A stretch of 55,789 bases of DNA from NCBI GenBank assembly GCA_018968885.1, contig JAGWZK010000022.1:1-55789 (forward strand), written 5' to 3'. The notes under the pieces are model-generated. The model worked only from the letters and a program-made list of their open reading frames with translations, searched no databases and was not told the origin of the DNA. Source of the DNA: Planctomycetota bacterium (lineage in GTDB: Bacteria > Planctomycetota > Phycisphaerae > Phycisphaerales > UBA1924). Below, piece by piece: positions 37,194-46,574 of the stretch. How positions within the stretch are numbered: position 1 is the stretch's first letter; every line of letters starts with the position of its first letter. Both the position numbers and the translations under genes were made by a program.

Positions 37194-38282
37194 TCAGTTG
37201 GTGTCGATGTCGCCTACGTCATCGATGTCTCCGAGTTCGGCCACATCGTCGGAGAGGAGCATGGAGTCGATGCGGAGCATGACTTCTTCCACGGTGATGC
37301 GCTTCATGAGGGCAAGGCCGGAAGCAGCGTGCTTGTGGTTGAGATCGTCTTCGGGTTCGATATGTTGGATGACATCGGCTTCGCGGCGATAGGGGCCGAC
37401 ACGATCGACGCGAGTGGGGCCGAAGAGGGCGATGCTGGGGCGATCAAAGCCGACGGCGATGTGAAGAGCCGCGGAGTCGTTGGCGATGACCATGGCGCTG
37501 AAGCGGATGATGGCCATGAGTTGGCCGATGGTGGTCTTGCCCATGCGGTCAATGATTTTGGGTGTGCGGTCCGCCAGATCCAGACAGCGGCTGGCGTGAT
37601 CGCGCTCAGAGCGAGAGCCGACGAGGCAGACTTTGAGCCCACGACGGACAAGATGTTGAGCGATTGCGGCGAAGCGTTCATCGGGCCAGCGTTTGCCGGG
37701 CCAGCGGCTGCCGGGGGCGAGAACGGCGTAACCATCGCTGGGGAGATCGGGATCAGCGAGGATTCCGAGGCGGTCTTTGTCAGATACGTACAGGCGCATG
37801 TCGCGAACTGGGGGCACGCCACTGGCGTGGGTGAGCGCGAGCATGCGCTCGACGGTGTGCATGTCGGCAGAGACGGGGATGCGTTCGGTGAGGCCGAGCC
37901 AGCCGAACTCGCGAGCATCGGCAAAGCCAATGCGACGAGGGGCACGGGTGGCGTGGGTCATCATGCCTGAGCGAGCAAGGCCCTGAAGGTCGTAGACGAT
38001 GTCGTACTGGGTTTCGCGGAGCTCGCGGAGGAAAGCGCGAAAGGGGCCGAATTGGCCGCGTGTGAGTTGGTGGCCAAAGGCGCGGCGGGGAAAGGGAATG
38101 ACGCGGGAGAGGTCGGGATGGTGGGCGATGGCTTCCTGAAAATCATCCTGCACCAGCCAGTCGATGTGGGCATCGGGGTGGGCTCGGCGCAGAGAAACCA
38201 AAACTGGCACGGTGCGCACGACATCACCCAAGGCCGAAGGGCGGATGAGGAGGATCCTGGTGGTCTTGGAGGAAGGGGCCAC
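37194..38282 (-). CDS. Glycosyltransferase family 9 (heptosyltransferase-like)
   Basis: A 362-residue GT-B glycosyltransferase of the ADP-heptose:LPS heptosyltransferase family. The start is RILLIRPSALGDVVRTVPVL; the C-terminal nucleotide-sugar domain has APGSRWPGKRWPDERFA and NDSAALHIAVGFDRPSIALFGPT. It likely acts at the inner face of the inner membrane in lipopolysaccharide core or another glycan. The start is GTG. It belongs to a minus-strand run with the amidase and nfo genes. Confidence 0.85.
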   Translation of the reverse strand: MAPSSKTTRILLIRPSALGDVVRTVPVLVSLRRAHPDAHIDWLVQDDFQEAIAHHPDLSRVIPFPRRAFGHQLTRGQFGPFRAFLRELRETQYDIVYDLQGLARSGMMTHATRAPRRIGFADAREFGWLGLTERIPVSADMHTVERMLALTHASGVPPVRDMRLYVSDKDRLGILADPDLPSDGYAVLAPGSRWPGKRWPDERFAAIAQHLVRRGLKVCLVGSRSERDHASRCLDLADRTPKIIDRMGKTTIGQLMAIIRFSAMVIANDSAALHIAVGFDRPSIALFGPTRVDRVGPYRREADVIQHIEPEDDLNHKHAASGLALMKRITVEEVMLRIDSMLLSDDVAELGDIDDVGDIDTN

Positions 38283-38315
38283 GGACGAACGTACGCAGGT
38301 GATTTGGGACGAGGT

Positions 38316-39137
38316 TTAGGCCAGAGCGAACATGCGGCCGCCCTTACCTCTGGATTGGGCGATGTAGCGTTGGAGGTTTCTGCCGGGACAGAGGGTCTTT
38401 CCGAGTTCCTTGTGCGTGTAAACACGCCCGATGGGAACGCGGTGGTTGCGTGCGAGCTGGCCGACGAATTGATCCAAAGAGGCCAACTGCGCGGCGGTGG
38501 GGGACTGGACTTCGAAATTGCCGAGGCACATTACTCCGATGTTGTTTTCGTTCTGGTCTTTGACGTGAGCGCCGGTGAGATAAGCGGGCCGGCCTTCCCA
38601 GATTCGGCCAGATGGATCAACGATGTAGTGGTAGCCGATGTCGGCCCATTGAGCTCGGACGTGATTGGCTCGGTGCTGCTCCAGGCGTGCCATGACTGCG
38701 GCCTGAGTCGTCAAGCCAGCGGATGAAAGTGCATCGTGGTGGATAGTGATGCGGGTGACGCGGCCCATGGGGCCGGTGCGGCTGAGGATGGGGACGGCGC
38801 GAGTCCAGGTGGAACGCGAGATCACACCTTGTGGAAGTGCACTGGCTGGAACTGGCGGCGGGGCGGCCTTGGGCGTGATCGGCGTGTTGCCGACATAGAC
38901 GGGCTTCTTCCAGACATCGGGGCTGAAGGTGTCTTCGCCGTCGTCCATGTCGGGGTATCGAGGGCCGGGCATGAGGGCGGATTGGCCGGTCTCGCAGCCA
39001 GCCATGAGGGCCGCCGCACCGATTCCGACGATGCCCATGAGGAAGCGTCGACGCTGTGCGGCGACGAGGTCAGGATCGGGTGATTGGTGCGACGAGGAGG
39101 AGCCGGGATCAGAGTGGGGATTCACGGATCCAAACAT
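38316..39137 (-). CDS. N-acetylmuramoyl-L-alanine amidase, Tat-type lipoprotein
   Basis: About 273 residues from ATG 39137. The N-terminus has a twin-arginine motif RRRFLMG followed by a lipobox LMAGC, so the protein is exported folded and lipid-anchored. The catalytic domain (about 105-265) is amidase_2/PGRP-like: zinc ligands in TIHHDA and THKELGKTLCPG (His, then Cys 8 residues later), and IGYHYIVDPSGRIWEGRP. It should cleave the bond between muramic acid and the stem peptide in cell-wall recycling or division. ATG 39152 is a possible alternative start. Confidence 0.88.
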   Translation of the reverse strand: MFGSVNPHSDPGSSSSHQSPDPDLVAAQRRRFLMGIVGIGAAALMAGCETGQSALMPGPRYPDMDDGEDTFSPDVWKKPVYVGNTPITPKAAPPPVPASALPQGVISRSTWTRAVPILSRTGPMGRVTRITIHHDALSSAGLTTQAAVMARLEQHRANHVRAQWADIGYHYIVDPSGRIWEGRPAYLTGAHVKDQNENNIGVMCLGNFEVQSPTAAQLASLDQFVGQLARNHRVPIGRVYTHKELGKTLCPGRNLQRYIAQSRGKGGRMFALA

Positions 39138-39212
39138 CGGATACGACTCCATTCCTTGGCCAAAAAGTTGGCGAAATCTGTTTGCATTCCGGGGGGCCCC
39201 CTTCCCTGGGGG

Positions 39213-41183
39213 TCAACCGGTGGCAGGAGCGTAGCGAGGCGGAGGGGTTAAGCGATTCTGCTGGCACCAGATGGCGAGGACCAGCAGCATGTACAGCCGT
39301 TGGGAATGGTCGCGGGTGCCGGCGAGATGCTCGGCGTGGATCTGACGGGCGAAGGGGAGGTTGAGTTCGCAGCCGACAAGGGAGGATGGGAAGGGGTCGG
39401 TGCTGGCGAGGGCATCGGCAAGGCGGGAGTTGAGACGACCGAAGTCTGAGCGAAACCAGTCGCCGATGGGGATGGCAAAGCCCATCTTGGGACGATCGAC
39501 GATCTCGGCGGGGAGGTATCTGCGGGCAATGCTGCGGAGGAGGCCCTTGCGCAGGCCACCAGGGGTGAGCAACGAGTGCCTCTGGGAGAGGACCAGCGTG
39601 GCAAGGTCACTGGCTAAGAACGGAGCACGGAGCTCAACTCCCGCGGCGAGCGAGGCATGATCGACCTTGGCAAGCAACACATCGGGGAAATGGTCGCCGA
39701 TATCCCATGAGTACTCCATTCCCCGGCAGCGTTCGGTGAACGCCCACTTGCCTGTCTGCCCGGGTATGAGTCGCTGACGATCGGCTTTGGGGAAGATCGC
39801 GGCGAGATCGAGGTAGCCATCACCGGCTGAGGCATCGAGGAATCGGGCGATCTTGGCGTCGCGGGATTTGGGATCATGCTGCTTGAACTTCCAGCCGAGT
39901 GCAAGACGCGCGAGTGATCCGAAGGGCCCGATGGCCTGAAGCCACGGAATCACTTTGTACCTTTCGTAGCCGAGGAAGAGCTCATCGCCCCCATCGCCTG
40001 AAAGAAGAACTTTGGCGTGCTGGCGTGCCGCGCGACAGGCCCAATAGGTGGGTAAGAGTGAGCTATCTCCGAAGGGGTGGCCAAGTAAGCGGATCAGATG
40101 CTCGAGGTCGTTGAGCGGGTCGGGAGCGATCTCAATCGTGCGGTGAGTGGTGCCGATGCATTCCGCAGTGATCTGGGCATGCTTGGATTCGTCGTAGGCA
40201 GCGTGCGGCATGCGGACGCACACTGTTGCGAGAGAACCGAGTTCGCGTTTGGCCAACGCACAGACCAAAGAAGAATCGACGCCGCCGGAAAGCAATGCCC
40301 CTAGAGGGACATCGGATTCGAGGCGTGATTTCACGGCCTTCATCAGTGCAGTTTCGATTTCAGACTCGGCGTTACTGCTGTCCAATCGTCGTGAAGAGTG
40401 GACGCGCGGAGCACCAGCCCACCACCATCCGCGATGAAGTGCGATCGCATGAGCCGGAGGTTTTGTCGCTGATGAGGACCACACGGTTCCGGGAGAAATG
40501 GAAGTGATGCCATGGCGGGGAAACTCGTGTTGAAGTGCTCCCTGAGCAATCGCCACTGCGGAGCCGATTGAGTTCCATGGTTCAGAAGGAGCCAGTCGAG
40601 CACCTGGAAAGGTACCTTCATTCACGACCGACTCGATTGCCGCGGTGGTACTGGCGAACACGGCATATGTGCCGGTTTGCGTTGTGGCTTGAACGACGAA
40701 GAGGGGCTTTTCGCCGAAGCGATCACGAGCGGCGACGAACTCAGACGTGTTTGCATCCCAGAGCAGAACCGCGAACATGCCATCCAATTTGGGCCAGAGG
40801 TCGTGCTGCCACTGTTTCCAGCCGTGGAGCAACACTTCGGTATCGCTGTGATCGGTGGTGAAGTGATGGCCGAGGGTTTCGAGTTCGGCGCGAAGGGCGC
40901 GATGGTTGTAGATGCAGCCGTTGAAGACGACGGTGATGCCGCCACGGGTCATGGGCTGCGCGCCGCCGGAAAGGTCGAGGATGGAGAGGCGGCGATGGAC
41001 GAGGGAGATGGAGCAGGTGTCGCTATTGGCATTGACGCGTTGGTCGGTGAAGCGGCCGTGGCCGTCGGGGCCGCGGAAGGCAATGGCGTTGTCCATCGCA
41101 TCGAGCCAGCGCGAATCGATGGGGTGGGGAGGGACTGGCGAGCCCTTGTGATTCAGGTGAAGGATGGCACCGATGCCGCACAT
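39213..41183 (-). CDS. asnB: Asparagine synthetase (glutamine-hydrolysing)
   Basis: A 656-residue amidotransferase. Residue Cys2 and RGPDGHGRFTD mark the glutaminase domain, with RRLSILDLSGGAQPM as in the family. The synthetase domain has the PP-loop LLSGGVDSSLVCALA and GDGGDELFLGYERYK. AsnB homologues beside glycosyltransferases and UDP-sugar enzymes sometimes amidate cell-surface polysaccharides, so a surface-glycan role is possible besides asparagine synthesis. The stop is about 75 bp upstream of the amidase start. Confidence 0.92.
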   Translation of the reverse strand: MCGIGAILHLNHKGSPVPPHPIDSRWLDAMDNAIAFRGPDGHGRFTDQRVNANSDTCSISLVHRRLSILDLSGGAQPMTRGGITVVFNGCIYNHRALRAELETLGHHFTTDHSDTEVLLHGWKQWQHDLWPKLDGMFAVLLWDANTSEFVAARDRFGEKPLFVVQATTQTGTYAVFASTTAAIESVVNEGTFPGARLAPSEPWNSIGSAVAIAQGALQHEFPRHGITSISPGTVWSSSATKPPAHAIALHRGWWWAGAPRVHSSRRLDSSNAESEIETALMKAVKSRLESDVPLGALLSGGVDSSLVCALAKRELGSLATVCVRMPHAAYDESKHAQITAECIGTTHRTIEIAPDPLNDLEHLIRLLGHPFGDSSLLPTYWACRAARQHAKVLLSGDGGDELFLGYERYKVIPWLQAIGPFGSLARLALGWKFKQHDPKSRDAKIARFLDASAGDGYLDLAAIFPKADRQRLIPGQTGKWAFTERCRGMEYSWDIGDHFPDVLLAKVDHASLAAGVELRAPFLASDLATLVLSQRHSLLTPGGLRKGLLRSIARRYLPAEIVDRPKMGFAIPIGDWFRSDFGRLNSRLADALASTDPFPSSLVGCELNLPFARQIHAEHLAGTRDHSQRLYMLLVLAIWCQQNRLTPPPRYAPATG

Positions 41184-41207
41184 GGTGGGGGAGGAACTCC
41201 TAGCGGC

Positions 41208-41768
41208 TCAGGCGGCGGGGCGTTGTTCAGAGGGGGCGATCACGTGTGTGTGGCCGTGCTCTTTGGCGAGTTTGCGTTCCTCGAGCCACATCCACCCGGT
41301 GTGAAGGATGCGGGTGACGGTGATACCCGCCACGAAACCGATGGTGGTGCTGGCGGCGATGGAGTAGTTGGCGTGGAGGAGAGCGTGCTGGCCACCGAGG
41401 GCGATGATGTAGAGAACGGGGGAGAGGCAGGCACGTTGGACCTGCACGCGGCCGGCATCTTCCAAGAAGCTCATCTTGGCGTAGGCGGGGTTGATGAGGT
41501 GGCCACTCTTGCGAGGAAGGTGGTTGGCGAGCCAGTGGAGAAGGAAGTAGACGGCGATATCAGCAACCAGATCGACGATGAAGGTGAGACCGCCGACGAT
41601 GAACTTGGCGGAGAGGCCTGAGGCGTTGTGGATCTTTTCATCCAGACCTGCCTTGCCGATCAGCGTCATGACGATCACTGTGAAGCCGAGCGCGAGCGCA
41701 CCGGCCACGATGATGTTGACGTTGACGTTGATGATGCGCTTGCAGTACCAGCGCGCGAGCCATTCCAT
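41208..41768 (-). CDS. Polytopic membrane protein of unknown function
   Basis: About 186 residues from ATG 41768, which begins MEWLARWYCKRIINV; the longer ORF from 41852 would overlap the end of ugd. About four membrane helices can be seen (NIIVAGALALGFTVIVMTLI, FIVGGLTFIVDLVADIAVYF, ACLSPVLYIIALGGQHALL, IAASTTIGFVAGITVTRIL). The tail is His- and Glu-rich. No family is recognised. It lies between ugd and asnB on the same strand, with 24 bp to asnB, so it may serve surface-glycan production. Confidence 0.55.
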   Translation of the reverse strand: MEWLARWYCKRIINVNVNIIVAGALALGFTVIVMTLIGKAGLDEKIHNASGLSAKFIVGGLTFIVDLVADIAVYFLLHWLANHLPRKSGHLINPAYAKMSFLEDAGRVQVQRACLSPVLYIIALGGQHALLHANYSIAASTTIGFVAGITVTRILHTGWMWLEERKLAKEHGHTHVIAPSEQRPAA

Positions 41769-41829
41769 GCGCGGAACTTTACTCCCGTGGAAGGCCGAAG
41801 GTTCGCGCGAAACGGATTGCCGCGAATGG

Positions 41830-43170
41830 TTATCCGGCGTTGACGGGGGCACGTCCGACGCTGTAATAGGTGAAGCCCAACTCGGCCATTTGGCGGCGGC
41901 GATAGAGATTGCGACCGTCGAAGATCACCGGCTTTTTCAAGAGGGTGCGAATCTGGGCAAAGTCCGGGCTCTTGAATTCGTCCCAATCGGTGGAGATGAC
42001 CACGGCATCAGCACCTTTGAGAGCATCGTTCATATTGTCGACGACCTGAGCGATGGAACCGAGATCAGCGCGAGCGTTCTCGTTGGCGACGGGATCGAAG
42101 GCGACACAGGTTGCTCCTGAGGCGGCGGCCTTGCGGATGAGGGTGAGTGCGGGGGCCTCACGGATGTCATCGGTGCGGGGTTTGAAGGCGATGCCCCAGA
42201 AAGCGATGCGTTTGCCTTTGAGGTCGCTTCCGAAGTGGGTGAGGATTTTGGAGAAGAAGCGGTCGCGTTGACGCTGATTGACGTCGTGAACACTCTTGGA
42301 GAGAGTGGCGGGAACGCCGGCCTTATCGCCCATCATGATGCAGGCGAGGGTGTCTTTGGGGAAGCAGCTGCCACCATAGCCGAGGCCGGGGTACAGGAAC
42401 TGATTGCCGATGCGTTTGTCAGCGCACATGCCCTCGCGGACCTTGCCGATGTCGGCTCCGTAGGCCTCGCAGAGGTTGGCCATTTCGTTAATGAAGCTGA
42501 TCTTGGTGGCGAGAAAGTTGTTACTGGCGTACTTGACCATCTCGGCTGAGAGGATGTCCATGATATAGATGGGGTGGCCGTTGCGGACGAAGGGGTCGTA
42601 GAGCTGGCGGAAGAACTCGCCGGCGGCGTCGTTTTCCACGCCACAGACGACGCGGTCGGGCTTCATGAAGTCATTGATCGCATCGCCTTCTTTGAGGAAT
42701 TCGGGATTGTCGGCGATGGAGAAAGGGATGTCGGCACCGGCGCGGGCGGCGATGCGGTGTTTGACGGCGAGGGTGGTGCCAACGGGGACCGTGGACTTCA
42801 TGACGATAACCTTGGGCTTTTGATTGGGGCCCAGGGCCTTCAAGACGTCGGCAATGTCGTCGGAGGCGGAGTTGATGTACTTGAGATCGGTGTGGCCGTT
42901 TTCGTCGCTGGGAGTGCCGACGCAGATGAAGATCGCATCGGCATTCTTGTAGGCAGCGCCCTTGTCGGTGGTGTAATGGAGGCGACCGCTGGCGTAGTTG
43001 CGTTCCATGAGTTCGGTGAGGCCGGGCTCATAGATGGGACATTCGCCACGCTTGAGGGTGTCGATCTTTCTGGCATCGACATCGAGGCACGTGACATCGT
43101 TGCCGGTTGAGGCAAAGCAAACGCCGGTGACGAGTCCCACGTATCCGGTTCCAACCATCGTCAGACGCAT
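41830..43170 (-). CDS. ugd: UDP-glucose 6-dehydrogenase
   Basis: A 446-residue enzyme that oxidises UDP-glucose twice to UDP-glucuronate for surface polysaccharides. The NAD-binding start VGTGYVGLVTGVCFA, the substrate-loop region EFLKEGDAINDFMKPDR, the catalytic Cys in GYGGSCFPKDT, and the C-terminal domain text GIAFKPRTDDIREAPAL are all present. Length is normal. It is divergent from the methyltransferase gene with a 94-bp gap that should hold both promoters. Confidence 0.94.
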   Translation of the reverse strand: MRLTMVGTGYVGLVTGVCFASTGNDVTCLDVDARKIDTLKRGECPIYEPGLTELMERNYASGRLHYTTDKGAAYKNADAIFICVGTPSDENGHTDLKYINSASDDIADVLKALGPNQKPKVIVMKSTVPVGTTLAVKHRIAARAGADIPFSIADNPEFLKEGDAINDFMKPDRVVCGVENDAAGEFFRQLYDPFVRNGHPIYIMDILSAEMVKYASNNFLATKISFINEMANLCEAYGADIGKVREGMCADKRIGNQFLYPGLGYGGSCFPKDTLACIMMGDKAGVPATLSKSVHDVNQRQRDRFFSKILTHFGSDLKGKRIAFWGIAFKPRTDDIREAPALTLIRKAAASGATCVAFDPVANENARADLGSIAQVVDNMNDALKGADAVVISTDWDEFKSPDFAQIRTLLKKPVIFDGRNLYRRRQMAELGFTYYSVGRAPVNAG

Positions 43171-43264
43171 GTGATCCTTCTCCGAGCCCCTTTGAATCGA
43201 TGCTCAGTACACCCGGCGGCAGCCGGAGCAGGGCGGACTATATCGGCGATGAAGGGGTGAATCA

Positions 43265-44149
43265 GTGCGGAAAAGCATGGGCAGGGGACTGGATTTGCAG
43301 GCGGAGGGTGTGATACTCCCAGCCGTGAAAGCCAAAGGACGCAGCCGCAAACCAGTTCTGACCGCACGCACTGCAGATCGCCACGCGCTCTATGAGATCG
43401 CGGTGCAGACGCCGGATGATGAGGTGAAGTTTTTTGATCGGGTGTATCGGGGATTGAATGGACGTATGCCGCGAGTGCTGCGCGAGGATTTCTGTGCGAC
43501 GGCGGCGATCAGCCAGAGCTGGGTGAAGCGAGGTGAGGATCGCGTGGCGTTCAGCATTGATCTGGATCCTGCGCCGCTGGCGTGGGCGCGGGAAAAGCGG
43601 CTGGCGCAGTTGACGGAATCCCAGAGAGAGCGTGTGCATCTGGTGGAAGGGAATGTGCTGCATCCGCCACGAATCGGCAAAGTGGATGTGGTCTCAGCGG
43701 GAAACTTTTCGTGGTGGGTGTTCAAAGAGCGAGGGATACTGCGGGAGTATTTTGCCAAGGTGCGGAAGGCGCTCGCTCCGGGTGGCGTGTTTGTGCTGGA
43801 CCTGATGGGGGGGACGCAGTCGAGCGAACTGCTGAAGGAGCGGCGGAGGTGCGCAGGATTCACGTATGAGTGGGAACAGCATGCGTTCAACGCGGTGACG
43901 CACGAATTCACGTGCTTCATCAATTTTCTGTTTCGGGACGGGACGCGGATGGACCGGGCGTTTCGCTATGACTGGCGATGGTGGAGCATCCCAGAGGCAC
44001 GGGAACTGCTGATGGAGGCGGGATTCAAGAACGCGACCGTGTATTGGGAAGGGGATGATGACAAGGGGGGCGGGAACGGTATGTATCGCCCGACGGACAA
44101 GGGTGAGAGTTGCATGTGCCACGTGACGTACATCGTGGCGCATGGATGA
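43265..44149 (+). CDS. SAM-dependent methyltransferase, class I
   Basis: A 294-residue protein. ALYEIAVQTPDDEVKFFDRV leads into a Rossmann-like methyltransferase domain: LREDFCATAAISQSW takes the place of the glycine-rich motif I region, FSIDLDPAPLAWA is the acidic motif II loop, and VDVVSAGNFSWWVF and ALAPGGVFVLDLMGG follow. Motif I is degenerate. The substrate is unknown. ATG 43277 is an alternative start. The next gene begins 31 bp downstream. Confidence 0.7.
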   Translation: MRKSMGRGLDLQAEGVILPAVKAKGRSRKPVLTARTADRHALYEIAVQTPDDEVKFFDRVYRGLNGRMPRVLREDFCATAAISQSWVKRGEDRVAFSIDLDPAPLAWAREKRLAQLTESQRERVHLVEGNVLHPPRIGKVDVVSAGNFSWWVFKERGILREYFAKVRKALAPGGVFVLDLMGGTQSSELLKERRRCAGFTYEWEQHAFNAVTHEFTCFINFLFRDGTRMDRAFRYDWRWWSIPEARELLMEAGFKNATVYWEGDDDKGGGNGMYRPTDKGESCMCHVTYIVAHG

Positions 44150-44179
44150 GGATGAGAAAACCTAGAATTGCAGCGCACA

Positions 44180-45223
44180 ATGATCGCTGAACTATCCACC
44201 CATCCTGAGATGCAACCTGTGCATGAGGCGCTTGCGCTTGGACTGGCGCGAGTGCGGCAGCGATTTGACGCTCAGTTAGTGTCGGCGGATCAGCCGATCA
44301 ATGAACTGACTGAGCACGTTGGAAGGTATCGCGGCAAGATGCTGAGGCCGGTGCTGACGCTGGTATGCGGATTGGCGGCCAAAGTGAGCGCGGGTGGCAA
44401 AGTGACTGCGGCTGAACTCGATGGGATGTGGAACCAAGACCACATCATCGCGGCGGCGGTATGCGAGATGGTGCACATGGCGACGCTGGTGCACGATGAC
44501 ATTCTGGATGAGGCGGATGTGCGTCGTGGCGTGCGGACGATCAATGCCCTCAAGGGGAATGAAGCGGCGGTGATGCTGGGTGATTATCTGATCGCGCATG
44601 CGTATGACCTGGCGAATGCGAGTGCGCGGCCCACGGTGTCGCGCGTGGTGAGCCAGGCGGCGGTGGCGGTGTGCGCTGGGGAGTTGATGCAGTTGTCGCA
44701 ACGTGGGAACATCGGGCTCACCGAGGCGGAGTACTTCCGAATTGTGGGAGGAAAAACCGGTGCTCTGATCGCGGCGGCGTGCAAATTGGGGGCGATGGCC
44801 TCGGATGCCGCGGAGCCAGTGGTCGATGCGATGGCGAAGTATGGCGACCTCCTAGGGACGGCGTTTCAGATTCAGGATGACATTCTGGATCTGACGGGAG
44901 ATGAAGGCACGGTTGGGAAGAGCGTTCGCAAGGATGTGGAGAAGGGGAAGATGACGCTGCCCTTGATTCATGTGTTGCGAGAGAGTGGAGATGATGGGCA
45001 GGTTGCGCGGGTCTTAAAGCGTGCGGCAACGCGCGAGTGGAATCACGAAGATGATTCGGCGCTGGGGGCCGCACTGCGCGAGCATGGATCTATTGAATAC
45101 GCGAAGCAAACGGCGGCGGGACTGGTTGATCGCGCAAAGAAAGGACTGGACGCGGTGGCACTCAGCCCGGTGAAGCAACTGATGATGGTGATGGCCGATG
45201 CGGTCATCGACCGCACGTTTTAG
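44180..45223 (+). CDS. Polyprenyl diphosphate synthase
   Basis: A 347-residue all-helical trans-isoprenyl diphosphate synthase. Both aspartate-rich motifs are present: LVHDDILDEADVRRG (first) and QIQDDILDLTGDEG (second), with RGKMLRPVLTLV before them and GKSVRKDVEKGKMTLPL after. It probably makes the side chain of menaquinone or ubiquinone (IspB/HepT type); chain length cannot be read here. ATG 44180 is preferred over the TTG at 44168. It is convergent with the dockerin-like gene, with 2 bp between stops. Confidence 0.9.
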   Translation: MIAELSTHPEMQPVHEALALGLARVRQRFDAQLVSADQPINELTEHVGRYRGKMLRPVLTLVCGLAAKVSAGGKVTAAELDGMWNQDHIIAAAVCEMVHMATLVHDDILDEADVRRGVRTINALKGNEAAVMLGDYLIAHAYDLANASARPTVSRVVSQAAVAVCAGELMQLSQRGNIGLTEAEYFRIVGGKTGALIAAACKLGAMASDAAEPVVDAMAKYGDLLGTAFQIQDDILDLTGDEGTVGKSVRKDVEKGKMTLPLIHVLRESGDDGQVARVLKRAATREWNHEDDSALGAALREHGSIEYAKQTAAGLVDRAKKGLDAVALSPVKQLMMVMADAVIDRTF

Positions 45224-45225
45224 GA

Positions 45226-46242
45226 TCAGCCAGCGAAGGCGGCAACGAAATCCAGATAGTCAAAGAAGTCGATAACGCCGTCGTCGTTGAAGTCAGATTC
45301 AAGAGAGGCAGCGGCAAACTCAGCGACGAAATCCAGGTAATCGAAGAAGTCTACGACGGTGTCGCCGTTGAAATCAGCGCCGGTGAAGGTGCGGCCGGTG
45401 ATGAGGATGGTGGCGGGGACGCCACCGGGTGCTTCCTTGGTGTAGAAGCTGGGGTAGTCGCTGCTGGTGCCGCCACCGGGGCCGCCACTGGCGGGGTGTA
45501 GGGACGTGAGGGAGAGCATGAGCTTGCCACTACTCAGTGCCTGGCGGACGTACTGCTGAATGCCGAGGCGAGTGACATCGAGCTCGAGATCAAAGGTGGT
45601 GCCGACAGGAATCTGCTGTCCTGCGGTAAGAGAGCTCGTGGTGCCGATGGCCCAGGCAGTGGTGGGAACCTTCTGACGGACATGGCGGGAGATATCGAAG
45701 AGCGCGCCGTTGGAATCAAAGTCGGCGGCGAAAACGCTCCGGCATCCTTCGACAGGGAAGCCAAAGCAACCGAAGGAGGTGTTTTCGAGAAAGGTGTCGA
45801 TGGTGCGGCCGTTGCGGAAGCCCACGCCATAGATCTCGATGGGCGTGCCAGCATCGGCATCGGCGACGTAGTCGGGATCGCTGGTTTGGAATGAAGCGCT
45901 GAGGGGATCTGCGGAGGGGTCGTAGAAGACAAAGTCGGTCGTATTGGAGACGGTGACCTGAACCCGAACGCGGGACACGCGATAGTTCGACAATGGTTGA
46001 CCGGAGGGAATCTGAGATGCGGTGTCGAAGCGAACCAACATCTGAGAATCGCGATCGTCAAAGCCGCTCTGGCTCAGGGCGGCAAAGACGGGGGCGCGAA
46101 CTTCGGCGCCGGGAGTGCTGTTGAAGGGGTACATCCACCGGTCGAGATTGGGATTCGTGCTGGAAGCGACAAAGGGCTGAGCCGAGGCGACGCCAGCGGC
46201 GGCGACAAGCGCAAGAACTGCACTGGGGGAGGCCTGAGACAT
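45226..46242 (-). CDS. Secreted protein with C-terminal dockerin/EF-hand-like repeats
   Basis: A 338-residue exported protein. After a signal peptide (ending ASAQP) there is a beta-rich domain of about 270 residues with no recognised family. The C-terminus has two copies of a calcium-loop plus helix unit: DFNGDTVVDFFDYLDFVAEF and DFNDDGVIDFFDYLDFVAAF. The D-x-N-x-D-x-x-x-D spacing fits type I dockerin loops. Phycisphaerales carry many secreted proteins with this tail, probably for retention or sorting at the cell surface. It lacks the terminal Gly-Cys seen in the GC-type variants I know. A palindrome-rich promoter region precedes it. Confidence 0.75.
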   Translation of the reverse strand: MSQASPSAVLALVAAAGVASAQPFVASSTNPNLDRWMYPFNSTPGAEVRAPVFAALSQSGFDDRDSQMLVRFDTASQIPSGQPLSNYRVSRVRVQVTVSNTTDFVFYDPSADPLSASFQTSDPDYVADADAGTPIEIYGVGFRNGRTIDTFLENTSFGCFGFPVEGCRSVFAADFDSNGALFDISRHVRQKVPTTAWAIGTTSSLTAGQQIPVGTTFDLELDVTRLGIQQYVRQALSSGKLMLSLTSLHPASGGPGGGTSSDYPSFYTKEAPGGVPATILITGRTFTGADFNGDTVVDFFDYLDFVAEFAAASLESDFNDDGVIDFFDYLDFVAAFAG

Positions 46243-46283
46243 GACGAACTCCTTGATGAGTGGTAATGAATGATACGACCGAA

Positions 46284-46339
46284 TAGTTGAGACTTGTTCT
46301 CAACTAGGTATACTATGTCTTTACTGTAGAGTAGTAAAG
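46284..46339 (-). promoter_or_regulatory. Promoter flanked by two perfect inverted repeats
   Basis: On the minus strand TTTACT and TAGTAT, 17 nt apart (46310-46338), make a moderate sigma70 promoter for the dockerin-like gene. One inverted repeat, TAGTTGAGA/TCTCAACTA (46284-46306, 5-nt spacer), lies just past the -10 element; another, CTTTACT/AGTAAAG (46319-46339), spans the spacer and -35. Both are placed like operators. The rest of the 332-bp gap to the prepilin gene shows nothing else I can name. Confidence 0.45.
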
Positions 46340-46574
46340 TTGCGGTTTGACAGGAACGGACTAGAATAGAGCGGCAAATATAGGTGATCGGCACTGGGAA
46401 ACCGGAGCGTTCGTTGTGCACCGTGCGAGGATGGGGTATCTGCCTCTCGGAACGGGGCGTTGAGAAAGTCGATAGGACAGGACGATGCAGCATGTGATGG
46501 GACCAGACGGGGTGGATTCAAGAGCGCGGTCGGGCGTGTTTTGTCCGGTGCGCAAAGTGCTTGGCGACGCGGCC

